Assembly (NCBI GenBank): GCA_946403075.1
Contig: CAMIYN010000025.1
Location: 1 to 33,226 of the forward strand
Length of the DNA: 33,226 bases
DNA from: an uncultured Lachnospiraceae bacterium
Lineage (GTDB): Bacteria > Bacillota > Clostridia > Lachnospirales > Lachnospiraceae
Reading direction: 5' to 3'
Positions 1 to 8,721 of this stretch are shown one piece after another. The notes below the pieces were generated by a model, which saw nothing but the letters and a program-made list of their open reading frames with translations, was not told where the DNA came from and did not search any database. The stretch's first letter is position 1, and every line of letters begins with the position of its first letter. The translations under genes and the position numbers were made by a program.

Positions 1-1371
1 CATAGTATATATTGGATATGGCAACTTCCACAATTGACTATTAATTGCATCTTTATCTGCATCTTTACTACTATATAAAAGTATTATTAATGAATCAGAG
101 TTATTTTTCACATATTCAGTTATATATTTATCACCTTTCATCAAATAATTCACAGTTTTGTTCCTTGAACCAAATATCAAACATATTATAAATAATATAG
201 AAATATATTTAAATTTAAAATTATCAAATAACAAATATAACATACTAAAAATCAAAATAGCAATAAAAGGATATATATTAAATAAATATCTTGAAAAAGT
301 AAATTTTACAGTTAAACAAATTAATAAAAAATAAAAAAAAGTAATTAATAAAATACAACTAAATAATTTTCTCTTTTCAAAATCAATCAACTTTTTCTTA
401 AATAACAAATATATAAAAAATATTAAAATACATAAACACAATAAAAATACTATGAAGTATCCAAAATATGCCTGAACTATTGTAGAAAAAAGAGATTTGA
501 TTTTATCATAAAAGTTTAAAATCTCAACACTATTAATACTATGTAAACCATCTCCTGTCATTATATGAGATTTCATTTCGGGAAAAATCATATATGAAAT
601 AAAAAAAGATATTAATATAGTAAATAATAAACTAAAAAGAGTTTTGAAGTCTTTTTTTGTTATAAAATCTACAAAAAAACAAAAAAGAGATAATCCTGAA
701 AAAATATAAAAATGATATTGTGTAAGCCCACCAAGTAAAAAAATCAAAAATACTGATATTAAAAATTTATAATCAATCTGTTTTTTATTTTCATCTTTAC
801 TTTTTTTATATAAAATTATAAAAAACGACAAAGAAAAAAACTGTAATAATATATACATTCTTGTAAAAACCAAAACATTTATTGAGCCATAAAAAAATAA
901 ATACATAATTGAAAAAAGTGTAGAAAAGTATTTATTATCAATTAATTCATTTATAATATATTTAATCTCAAAAAATAAAAACAACATAAAAACAATATTA
1001 ATTGATAACCCAATCCATTTACTAAACTTATTTTTAAATATTGATGAAATAATATGTATTAAAATATAATAAAATGGTGGATGAGTATCATGTTTTTGGT
1101 TAAAAAAAACATTTTTAAAATCAAACTCTCCACCACTTTTTACAGCAGTATAATTTAATAAAACTTCATAACCTGTATATATTTTATAATCATCTTCTAT
1201 TAATTGAAATGAATTATTTGATAACCCATAAGTGAATAATTCATCGATATGAAAATTTTCTTTTGAAGACACATAAAAAGATGTTATTATAAGAACTAAA
1301 ATACTTAAAATTATTGTATATAATAAGTTTTTATTAATTTTAATATTTTTTTTATTTACTCTATGGTTCAT
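1..1371 (-). CDS. GT-C type membrane glycosyltransferase (partial, C-terminus outside window)
   Basis: An open frame of 457 codons runs from the ATG at 1371 to the window edge, so the C-terminus is missing. The product is very hydrophobic: one N-terminal membrane segment (about residues 17-34), then many more. Residues 41-44 read HIDE, an acidic pair in the first extracytoplasmic loop, followed by DTHPPFYY at about 95-102. Both features are typical of GT-C enzymes (PMT/ArnT-like) that transfer sugars from polyprenyl-phosphate carriers outside the membrane. The acceptor cannot be told. The start overlaps the end of the upstream lipoprotein gene by 11 nt with no good SD, suggesting translational coupling. 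The call as an integral membrane GT-C protein is fairly safe; substrate and enzymatic activity are inferred. Confidence 0.72.
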   Translation of the reverse strand, partial: MNHRVNKKNIKINKNLLYTIILSILVLIITSFYVSSKENFHIDELFTYGLSNNSFQLIEDDYKIYTGYEVLLNYTAVKSGGEFDFKNVFFNQKHDTHPPFYYILIHIISSIFKNKFSKWIGLSINIVFMLFLFFEIKYIINELIDNKYFSTLFSIMYLFFYGSINVLVFTRMYILLQFFSLSFFIILYKKSKDENKKQIDYKFLISVFLIFLLGGLTQYHFYIFSGLSLFCFFVDFITKKDFKTLFSLLFTILISFFISYMIFPEMKSHIMTGDGLHSINSVEILNFYDKIKSLFSTIVQAYFGYFIVFLLCLCILIFFIYLLFKKKLIDFEKRKLFSCILLITFFYFLLICLTVKFTFSRYLFNIYPFIAILIFSMLYLLFDNFKFKYISILFIICLIFGSRNKTVNYLMKGDKYITEYVKNNSDSLIILLYSSKDADKDAINSQLWKLPYPIYTM

Positions 1372-1954
1372 ATATATATTTCATATTAATTATTTCACCA
1401 TTTTTTACTTCTATATTGCAAAGTGAAAACAAATCAGGTTGTGTATTATTTTTTATAAATTCATCACTAAAATATTCATTTATAGTAGGGTGAACTTCAA
1501 TTATTCCAATGGCATCTTGGTCGATTTGATTTAAAAGAGTGATTTTTATATCATTTGATAATTTATATTTTACATAATCACTAATCTTATCATAAATTAT
1601 GTCATTATTAAATTCAGATGCTAAATACTTACCATACTGGTTATCTTCACTAATAAAACAAGCATATTCATCATATTCTCTAATTACTTTTCTCACGGTA
1701 TCAGAATAATATTCATCAGTATTTATATATTTAAATCCATTATCATCATAAAATACTGGGTCTTCAAATGATTTTTCATCAACTTTATTTAGAGTTGCCA
1801 ATGTGTATAATTCACCCTCAACTTCTCTCGTAATAACATTTTTAGAATTAATTCTCATAACCCAATTTCCATTATTTATATCTATTTTTTTCTTACCACA
1901 AGAAATAAAAATAGTTAATGTTAAAATTAAGAGTATAAGTAAAAATTTTTTCAT
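1361..1954 (-). CDS. small predicted lipoprotein of unknown function
   Basis: A 197-residue protein with a lipoprotein signal: MKKF, a hydrophobic run, then FISC with Cys19 as the likely lipidated residue, followed by GKKK. The -3 position is Phe rather than the usual Leu/Val, so processing is likely but not certain. The mature part is charged, rich in Asn, Asp, Glu and Tyr, and shows no motif I recognise. It lies 26 nt downstream of tcdA and overlaps the GT-C glycosyltransferase gene by 11 nt, so it is probably co-transcribed with both. A link to envelope sugar modification is suggested only by this neighbour. Confidence 0.72.
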   Translation of the reverse strand: MKKFLLILLILTLTIFISCGKKKIDINNGNWVMRINSKNVITREVEGELYTLATLNKVDEKSFEDPVFYDDNGFKYINTDEYYSDTVRKVIREYDEYACFISEDNQYGKYLASEFNNDIIYDKISDYVKYKLSNDIKITLLNQIDQDAIGIIEVHPTINEYFSDEFIKNNTQPDLFSLCNIEVKNGEIINMKYIYEP

Positions 1955-1980
1955 ATTTTTTCTCCTAAATAATTTTTTAA

Positions 1981-2679
1981 TTACTCACTCAATAAATCTT
2001 TAATTACTTCAGATGCAATAATTAATCCTGCTGTTGCAGAAACAAAAATTATTGACCCCGGCACATGCCTACCTGATTCATCTATTACATTTTTTTTAGA
2101 TTCTTCTATGCTATATACAACTTTTAAATCTTTTATATTTCTCTTTTTACATTCACTTCTTATTACTTTTGCAAGAGGACAAATTTTTGTGTCATATATA
2201 TCACTTACTTCTAAACACATTGGATTGATTTTGTTTCCAGTTCCCATAGATGAAATGATATTAATATCTAATCTTTTTGCTGTTTCTATTAGAATCATTT
2301 TATTTGATACTGTATCAATAGCATCTATTATATAATCATATTTTTTATAATCAATTAAATCTTTTGTTGATTCATTATAACAAAAATCATATTTATTAAT
2401 TATGACATCTTTATTAATTTTTTTTAATCTCTCTTCCATCAAATCAACTTTTTTTTGCCCTATTGTATCAATTAGAGCAATTAACTGTCTATTTATGTTT
2501 GATTCTTTAACTACATCATTATCCAAAATATCAATTTGATGTATACCAGTTCTAACCAAACTTTCTGCAACAAATGAACCAACACCACCTAAACCAAAAA
2601 GAATTATTTTTTTATTTTTCAGTTTATCTATATAATCATTTCCATATATCATTTTTACTCTATCAAATTGATTATACAT
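1981..2679 (-). CDS. tcdA: tRNA threonylcarbamoyladenosine dehydratase (ThiF/E1-like superfamily)
   Basis: This 232-residue protein belongs to the ThiF/MoeB/E1-like adenylating superfamily. GLGGVGS at residues 29-35 is the nucleotide-binding loop, and ILDNDVV with NINRQ (61-65) is the characteristic ATP/substrate segment. The region CPLAKVIRSECKKRNI and the late VPGSIIFVSATAGL stretch fit the TcdA/CsdL branch rather than ThiF or MoeB. TcdA uses ATP to cyclise t6A at tRNA position 37 to ct6A in the cytoplasm (family knowledge). It is somewhat shorter than E. coli TcdA, as is common in Clostridia. Its start overlaps the end of the mscS gene by 8 nt, implying co-transcription. Confidence 0.9.
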   Translation of the reverse strand: MYNQFDRVKMIYGNDYIDKLKNKKIILFGLGGVGSFVAESLVRTGIHQIDILDNDVVKESNINRQLIALIDTIGQKKVDLMEERLKKINKDVIINKYDFCYNESTKDLIDYKKYDYIIDAIDTVSNKMILIETAKRLDINIISSMGTGNKINPMCLEVSDIYDTKICPLAKVIRSECKKRNIKDLKVVYSIEESKKNVIDESGRHVPGSIIFVSATAGLIIASEVIKDLLSE

Positions 2680-3505
2680 TTTTATCCACTAAATTTACTG
2701 AAAGAGTCGTATAAGGAATACTAATTCCATGTGCATCAAAAACTTTTTTATATCTCTCAATTAAACTATCTCTACATTTTATAAAATCTGTATTATTACA
2801 ATAAACTCTAACTCTATATTGTATACTACTTGTTGAATAATTTGCAACTGCAATATAAATTTCTTGGTCTTTATCAACAAGTGGCTCTTCCATAATTGCC
2901 TCTCTAATTGCATATTTTACATCATCTATTGGTGCATCATATGAAGCATCAAGTATATGCTCTATTCTTCTCTGTGAAGTCTGTGTATAATTAATAATAA
3001 TAGATGAACCCACTTTACTATTAGTTATATATATTATCTCATTTTTCGCAGTTTTTAATTTTGTAAGCATAAAACTTATATCTAAAACTGTCCCCTCAAT
3101 TCCATCAATTGATACATAATCATCTATCACAAATGGTCTATTCACATATATAGAAATTGCATTTGCAAGATTTGACATTAAATTTTGAACTGCAAGAGAA
3201 ATTGCTAAACCAAATATAGAAAATGCAGCAATTAGTGATGAAGTATTAATCCCAAGTGCACTTGCGACCATCATTATTGCAATGAATAATATAAAAATCT
3301 TAACCATCATAGTTATTATTTTTATAATATTTTTTTCTAAATGTGTTTTATTTATAAAAGTATCTAAAATTTTTAAAACACTTTTGTATATAAGATAACA
3401 TCCTACTGCTATTAATATAGCAGCTGGAAATCTTGATAAATCAGCTCCAAGTGAAGCCCCAAGACTATCCCAAAAATTTGTTACATATCTAATACTTCCT
3501 TCCAT
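2672..3505 (-). CDS. mscS: small-conductance mechanosensitive channel, MscS family
   Basis: A 277-residue protein with the compact MscS layout. There are three N-terminal membrane helices between about residues 25 and 135. The last is a Gly/Ala-rich pore helix ending in NLMSNLANAISIYVNRPF, followed by the beta domain (DDYVSIDGIEGTVLDIS) and the alpha/beta cytoplasmic cage. MscS channels open under membrane tension and release solutes on hypo-osmotic shock. The start has a good SD (GAGAGG) upstream. It is first in a four-gene series with tcdA, the lipoprotein and the glycosyltransferase, and is separated from the ferritin gene by a terminator. Confidence 0.93.
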   Translation of the reverse strand: MEGSIRYVTNFWDSLGASLGADLSRFPAAILIAVGCYLIYKSVLKILDTFINKTHLEKNIIKIITMMVKIFILFIAIMMVASALGINTSSLIAAFSIFGLAISLAVQNLMSNLANAISIYVNRPFVIDDYVSIDGIEGTVLDISFMLTKLKTAKNEIIYITNSKVGSSIIINYTQTSQRRIEHILDASYDAPIDDVKYAIREAIMEEPLVDKDQEIYIAVANYSTSSIQYRVRVYCNNTDFIKCRDSLIERYKKVFDAHGISIPYTTLSVNLVDKNV

Positions 3506-3520
3506 ATAATCCTCTCTATA

Positions 3521-3552
3521 AAATAAAAAATGCTACAATAAATGTAGCATTT
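3521..3552 (-). terminator. Rho-independent terminator after ferritin
   Basis: Read on the minus strand, a perfect 10-bp stem AAATGCTACA/TGTAGCATTT with a 5-nt loop (3528-3552) is followed by a T-rich tract. It lies 25 nt past the ferritin stop and just before the mscS start, so it separates the two transcription units. Confidence 0.85.
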
Positions 3553-3577
3553 ATATAAAATTTATTCAAGCAATTTA

Positions 3578-4066
3578 TTAATCTCTCTTGCCAAGTTCCT
3601 TATTTAATTCAAAAAGGCTTGCTTCATTTTTACCAAACAATTCATATTTATTTATTAATTCTTCTGCATTTACTTCTTCTTCCAATTGCTCTTTTACAAA
3701 CCAATCAAGGAATTGCATTGTTCTATAATCTTTAACATCAAAAGCAGCATCATAAATTGTATTAATTAAACTAGTGACATACTGTTCATGCTTTAAGCCC
3801 TCTTTTAAAACTTCAATGTCATTTGTCAATTTCTTGTCTGGTTTAGCAATTGCTAAAAGTTCAACTTTCTCACCATTATCATGGAGATAGTCATAAAACT
3901 TAAATGCATGCTCCATTTCTTCATCTGCTTGATGTCTATACCATTTAGCAAATCCTGACAAACCTTTTCCACCAAAATAATTTGAAAAATCCAAATATAA
4001 ATAGGCAGAATACATTTCTTTATTAATTTGCTCATTAATTAAGTTTTTTACTTTTTCATTTAACAT
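3578..4066 (-). CDS. ftnA: non-heme ferritin
   Basis: A 162-residue ferritin of the bacterial non-heme (FtnA) type. The ferroxidase residues are in place: Glu17, Tyr24, Glu50 with His53 (EEMEH), Glu94, Gln127 and Glu130. The protein is expected to form a 24-subunit cage that oxidises Fe(II) and stores the iron mineral in the cytoplasm (family knowledge). A strong GGAGGG SD precedes the ATG. The gene lies 18 nt downstream of the hydrolase-flavodoxin fusion gene and ends in a clear terminator, so the two probably form an operon. No Fur-like operator was identified. Confidence 0.96.
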   Translation of the reverse strand: MLNEKVKNLINEQINKEMYSAYLYLDFSNYFGGKGLSGFAKWYRHQADEEMEHAFKFYDYLHDNGEKVELLAIAKPDKKLTNDIEVLKEGLKHEQYVTSLINTIYDAAFDVKDYRTMQFLDWFVKEQLEEEVNAEELINKYELFGKNEASLFELNKELGKRD

Positions 4067-4084
4067 AAAATCCCTCCATTTTAT

Positions 4085-5953
4085 TTAATTTATAAAACCT
4101 TTATTTGTAAGGTAATTATCAATTGCTACTGGGTCATTAACACTTGAATAAAGCCCATCGTGAAATACTGCATTCCCAGCTTGTGTTTTTAAAAAATCTA
4201 CAGACTCCACAAAATCTTTTGTATCCATATCAGTTGACTGTGATATACAATAAATATTTTTTCCAGTAAAGTCATATTGATTTAAAAATGTTGCGACTAC
4301 CATAGGTGCAGACTCACACCAAATTGGATAACAAAGTATGATATCAGTGTAAGACTCCATATTGGAAACAGCTCCATCTATTGAAGGTCTTGCATTATCT
4401 TCTTTTTCTTTGAGTGCTTGACTAAAACATGCATCATATTCAGTAGGATATGCTGTAATTGGTTTTATTTGAAACAAATCAGCAATAGTTTTTCCAAGTA
4501 TGTAATTCGCTTTGTTAGCAGAATCACCACCCCAAGAAAAATATGCTACCAAAGTTTTTCTCTCACTTATTGGAACAACACTTGCTGCTACTGTCTCACT
4601 TTCTACTATTGTCTCTTGCACGGTTTCAGCATCCTCTATGCTCACTTCTTCTACTACACTAGTCTCAACTTCCTCATTACTACTTTCTTCTGTTTCTTCA
4701 ATATTTTCTCTTGTTGTGAGATAAAAACTTGCAAGTTCTTTACTATTTATCCAATCTATCATATTATTTGCAATAACTTCATTATTTAGTTCAAGGTGCA
4801 TCATAGCACTATTTCCTGCAATATTTTCGCTTGGTAAATCAACTATTTTACAATCCCCACCATACTCATTTACTAAATCACAAAATTCATTTGCATATCG
4901 TTTTAGTTCAACATAATATTCAAGGACAGGCACATCTGTCACCTCATTTGGGATATTGTCTCCAAAATAAAATACTATTGGTCTACTAATAATTTCTTTG
5001 AAATCATCTTCTGAAACACTTGTAATTGTCATATTTTTATAAGCAATTTTTTTTGTAGTTGGTGCTTTTCCCTCAGGAAACACAAAATGTGATGGTTCTA
5101 TTGCAATTATCGCTCTAACATTTTTATTTGTTTTTGCAACATTCCAAGCAATATCCGTTACATCAGAATGAGTTAGCAATACTGCATCATTTAAATTATC
5201 AAACAACTCACTGATTGCATTAGTCTCCAACTCTAAATCTCTATCACCTGTGCTTGGATTAATTTGTCTAAAGAATTGATTTAAATCAGATTCACTATTT
5301 GGAAATTTTGATCCACTATATACATCAGGCCACTCACCAATCCTATATGATGTATATATACTCTGATCATTTGTCTCAGTAGATATTTTTTTATCTTTAC
5401 TCGTCTGTGATGCTTCCCCTGTTCTTGGCAAATCCACCAAATATACTCCAAACCTATTCTTTAAAAACAAGTTATTAAATCCATCTCTACCATCTGGAGT
5501 TGTCATATATGTAATTCTTGTTTGCTTGGAAGGTGGTAGCATAACTACATTTTTATTATTATATTCAACTGGTATTTGATAAAATACATTTGCATGGTCT
5601 GTGTGTGAAGTCTGCCCTTTCGGATCATTATAGCCCTTTATTGGATCATATACTCCCGATGTAGAGTTAACTTTTCCTCCAACACTATAAGTATTTTGGT
5701 CTCTTAATTTTATTATATTTACTCCATTGTTTTCTTCATCAACTATTCGTTCCAATCTATCGTTTTCTGCTCTAAGCTCACTTAACTCACTATTTAACTC
5801 ACTATTCATTAAACTTAAACTTTCAAATTCAGATTCTAAAGTATTATTACTAACTGAGTCAAGATTAAATAGATTACCACAATAAGAAAAATTTAATAAT
5901 ATTAAAGCAATTACTAATGCTATTAATATCTTTTTTATTTTTGGATTTTTCAT
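4085..5953 (-). CDS. exported alpha/beta-hydrolase-like and flavodoxin-like fusion protein
   Basis: A 622-residue protein with four parts. (1) A signal/anchor helix at 8-25 ends in SYCG, where Cys25 is only a weak lipobox. (2) A short coiled coil at about 36-72. (3) A region of about 120-410 with an alpha/beta-hydrolase look: a THSDVTD nucleophile-elbow-like turn with Ser263, and a late His386 in MMHLELNNEVIANNMIDWI. After an acidic linker (about 417-455) comes (4) a flavodoxin-like domain at 466-620, with YFSWGGDSAN in the phosphate-loop position and CYPIWCESAP in the second FMN loop. The elbow is not a canonical GxSxG and the phosphate loop lacks the usual TGNT, so both activities are uncertain. 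Strong AGGAGG SD. It precedes the ferritin gene by 18 nt. Confidence 0.72.
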   Translation of the reverse strand: MKNPKIKKILIALVIALILLNFSYCGNLFNLDSVSNNTLESEFESLSLMNSELNSELSELRAENDRLERIVDEENNGVNIIKLRDQNTYSVGGKVNSTSGVYDPIKGYNDPKGQTSHTDHANVFYQIPVEYNNKNVVMLPPSKQTRITYMTTPDGRDGFNNLFLKNRFGVYLVDLPRTGEASQTSKDKKISTETNDQSIYTSYRIGEWPDVYSGSKFPNSESDLNQFFRQINPSTGDRDLELETNAISELFDNLNDAVLLTHSDVTDIAWNVAKTNKNVRAIIAIEPSHFVFPEGKAPTTKKIAYKNMTITSVSEDDFKEIISRPIVFYFGDNIPNEVTDVPVLEYYVELKRYANEFCDLVNEYGGDCKIVDLPSENIAGNSAMMHLELNNEVIANNMIDWINSKELASFYLTTRENIEETEESSNEEVETSVVEEVSIEDAETVQETIVESETVAASVVPISERKTLVAYFSWGGDSANKANYILGKTIADLFQIKPITAYPTEYDACFSQALKEKEDNARPSIDGAVSNMESYTDIILCYPIWCESAPMVVATFLNQYDFTGKNIYCISQSTDMDTKDFVESVDFLKTQAGNAVFHDGLYSSVNDPVAIDNYLTNKGFIN

Positions 5954-5994
5954 ACTTACACCTCCTATAAAATCTAAATCTCACCAATCATTAG

Positions 5995-6130
5995 AAACGG
6001 TACTTCGCCCCCTGCTTTTTTCAGGTTCGCCTCTACAACTTTATCTACTATCTTGCTACGGGCTCGTGGTACTTCGCCCCTACGACTATCGCTACTTTCT
6101 TGCAAGCAGGCTCGCGATGCTTCACCCCTG
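5995..6130. repeat. GC-rich dispersed repeat, locus 1 (47/48-bp modules)
   Basis: This gap between the fusion gene and secDF holds two clear copies and one decayed copy of the module found also near 22.5 and 32.0 kb. The hairpin cores are at 6060-6079 and 6108-6127 (spacing 48). On the minus strand they read GGGC-GAA-GT-ACC-AC-GA-GCCC and GGGT-GAA-GC-ATC-GC-GA-GCCT. The inner 2-bp helix and the outer stem differ between the copies but still pair, the second using G.U pairs. Base composition is far more GC-rich than the neighbouring DNA. Confidence 0.85.
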
Positions 6131-6157
6131 CGACCTACATAAAATTATTTAGTTGCA

Positions 6158-8656
6158 TTATATATTACCTTTTTTTTGTTTTCTTTTTTTTCTACTCTCT
6201 TTTTTTCTATTATTTAATTTCATCTCTTCCTTTATATAATCTATATTATCAACTCTATTTTCTTTTTTTGCAAAATCTTTTACATTAACTTCTGTATTTT
6301 TTCTCATATCATACCAAAGTGAGCCTGTTATGCATATAGAAGAAAAACTACCAGCTATTATTCCTATCATTATAGGTAATGCAAACATTTTTATACTATT
6401 AACACCCATTATATAAAGACAAAATACCATTATAAAAGTTGTGAGTGAAGTATTAATACTTCTTGTAAATGTTTGAGTAACAGAAGAATTAACAATATTT
6501 TTTAGACTTTCTCCTCTCATTCTCCCAAAATTTTCTCTTATTCTATCAAATATAACTATAGTAGCATTAATTGAATAACCTACTATTGTAAGCATACAAG
6601 CAATAAAAGTTGAGTCAACTGTCCATCTAAAAATTCCATAGAAACCTATTGTTACAGCACAATCATGTATAAGTGCAATAACTGCACTACTTGCAAATCT
6701 TATGTCTTTAAATCTAAACCAAATATATATAAGCATTAATATAGTTGAAATAATAACTGCTATAGTAGCATCCATTCTCATTTGTGTTGATACTGCACCT
6801 GAAATATTTTCTGTCGTTATATTTTCTGGTAAAACTCCAAAAATTCTAGCCTGACTAGGACTTGCAACTGATGTAGTAGCAATTAATCTTTTCTCTATTT
6901 CTTCTCTTTCAGGCAAAGTCAAAGTTCTCGTTTTTACTATTACTTGATTTGTGCCTTGTGCTTTTTGATATTGTGTTGAATAATCATTTGTAACAGATTC
7001 AAATAATGGTATTACTTCATTATTAATTTCTTCTCTTGATAATTCTTCGTTAAAAATTATACTAGTAGAAGAACCACCTTGAAAATCCAATCCATAACTA
7101 AAAGCACCAATTTTATTTCTTACATTATTAAATATTGAAACAAGACCTATCAATATTACTGCTATTGATACAATGTATGTAATTTTTCTAAATCCTACAA
7201 AATCAAATATTCTTTTATCTTTTTTAGAACCAAATAATATTTCATTTGTTAATCCTAACTGTAAAAGAATGTTTAAAACAGATTTAGTTATGAGTAATGA
7301 TGTAAACATTGATAAAATTATACCAAGTGCAAGTGTGGCAGCAAATCCTTTTATACTTCCTGTCCCTCTAAAAAACAAAACCATAGCAGCAATTAAGGTT
7401 GTTATATTTCCATCAAGTATTGCAGATAATGCTTTGTTAAATCCTTCCTTAACTGATGATAATACACTTTTACCTGCACCTATTTCTTCCTTTATACGGG
7501 TGAAAATTATGACATTGGCATCTACTGCCATACCTATTGACAATATAATACCAGCAATACCTGGAAGTGTAAGAGTTATATTAAATGAATATAATAAAAA
7601 CAACATTAAACCTACATACATAATAAGGGCAATGTCAGCAGCAAAACCAGGAACTCTATAAATTAACAACATAAATATCATAACTATTATAAATCCAATT
7701 ATACCTGCTCTTATAGAAGTAGATATTGCTTCTTCTCCAAGCTTCGCTCCTACTACATTTGATCTCAATTCTTTTAATTCTATTGGAAGTGCACCTATCC
7801 TTATTGTAGAGGCAAGTCTCTCTGCTTGTTCCAAATTTTCCATACCAGTTATTTGTGCTCTACCATCTGATATTACAGATTGAACTGTAGGAGCAGAAAC
7901 AACCCTACCATTATATAATATATATATAACTTGTCCTAAATTTTCTTCTGTCGCTACAGCAAATTTTTCTTTTCCCTCTTCTGAAAATGTCAAATCAACT
8001 GCATATACAGTTTGATTCATATTGTCTTGATACATTCCACCTCTTGCAGAAATAACATCCTCGCCTGTCAAAACAATTTGGCTTTCTTCATAAGTTGGCA
8101 ATGCATCATAATCATATTCAACATTAGAATCAGCAGATTGTATTAAAGTTCCTTCCGAACCATCACCGCCAATAGTTATACTTCCATCTTCGCCTCTTGT
8201 GACATTTGCTCCTTCTATTTTTACATTTGGTCCAAGTATACTTTCAACATCATTTGCTTCAGAAGAAGTGGCAGTCGCTTCACTATTTGTAGAAATCTTT
8301 TCTGGAAAAACCAAATCTCCTTCAACAAAATACAAATTACCCGGTTCCCCTAATTCTGACAATATTGTATTTGCATCACTTACACCCGGTATATCAATAT
8401 TAATTTTATCATTTCCCTCTTGATATACTTCTGCTTCGGTAGAATAATCTTGAGCCTTTAATTGCATTTTATATACAGCATCACCCATTTGCTCATTAGT
8501 TGGATGGGTTGCAGATTGATAAGTAATAGATACTCCACCAGCCAAATCGAGACCTAATTTTATCTCTGGCATAGATTTATATCCTAAATACAAAAGACCA
8601 GCAGTCATAGCAAGAACTACCAAAAATTTAATTAATCCAGAAACTATTTTTTTCAT
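6158..8656 (-). CDS. secDF: SecDF protein translocase subunit (fused SecD-SecF)
   Basis: An 832-residue fusion. SecD comes first: a membrane helix at about 5-27, LGLDLAGG at 34-41, the large extracytoplasmic P1 domain, then helices including GIAGIILSIGMAVDANVIIF. SecF starts at about residue 475 with its own first helix, YGLDFQGG and late GYSINATIVIFDRIRENF. SecDF uses the proton gradient to pull exported proteins outwards after SecA-driven translocation through SecYEG. The P1 region has an unusual Ser/Glu/Gly-rich low-complexity stretch (about 118-185). The C-terminal tail is Lys/Arg-rich. A good AAGGAGAG SD precedes the ATG. No signal for an operon with the downstream repeat locus. Confidence 0.97.
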   Translation of the reverse strand: MKKIVSGLIKFLVVLAMTAGLLYLGYKSMPEIKLGLDLAGGVSITYQSATHPTNEQMGDAVYKMQLKAQDYSTEAEVYQEGNDKINIDIPGVSDANTILSELGEPGNLYFVEGDLVFPEKISTNSEATATSSEANDVESILGPNVKIEGANVTRGEDGSITIGGDGSEGTLIQSADSNVEYDYDALPTYEESQIVLTGEDVISARGGMYQDNMNQTVYAVDLTFSEEGKEKFAVATEENLGQVIYILYNGRVVSAPTVQSVISDGRAQITGMENLEQAERLASTIRIGALPIELKELRSNVVGAKLGEEAISTSIRAGIIGFIIVMIFMLLIYRVPGFAADIALIMYVGLMLFLLYSFNITLTLPGIAGIILSIGMAVDANVIIFTRIKEEIGAGKSVLSSVKEGFNKALSAILDGNITTLIAAMVLFFRGTGSIKGFAATLALGIILSMFTSLLITKSVLNILLQLGLTNEILFGSKKDKRIFDFVGFRKITYIVSIAVILIGLVSIFNNVRNKIGAFSYGLDFQGGSSTSIIFNEELSREEINNEVIPLFESVTNDYSTQYQKAQGTNQVIVKTRTLTLPEREEIEKRLIATTSVASPSQARIFGVLPENITTENISGAVSTQMRMDATIAVIISTILMLIYIWFRFKDIRFASSAVIALIHDCAVTIGFYGIFRWTVDSTFIACMLTIVGYSINATIVIFDRIRENFGRMRGESLKNIVNSSVTQTFTRSINTSLTTFIMVFCLYIMGVNSIKMFALPIMIGIIAGSFSSICITGSLWYDMRKNTEVNVKDFAKKENRVDNIDYIKEEMKLNNRKKESRKKRKQKKGNI

Positions 8657-8721
8657 TTATAAACTCTCCTTAATAACTTCATAAGCATTATTCAAAATCT
8701 CAAACTAGTATTTTATCATTA

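Noticed and set aside
5954-6157. tRNA gene suggested by the GC-rich gap
   Set aside because: No acceptor stem, T-loop or anticodon arrangement could be built; the bases are explained by the repeat modules.
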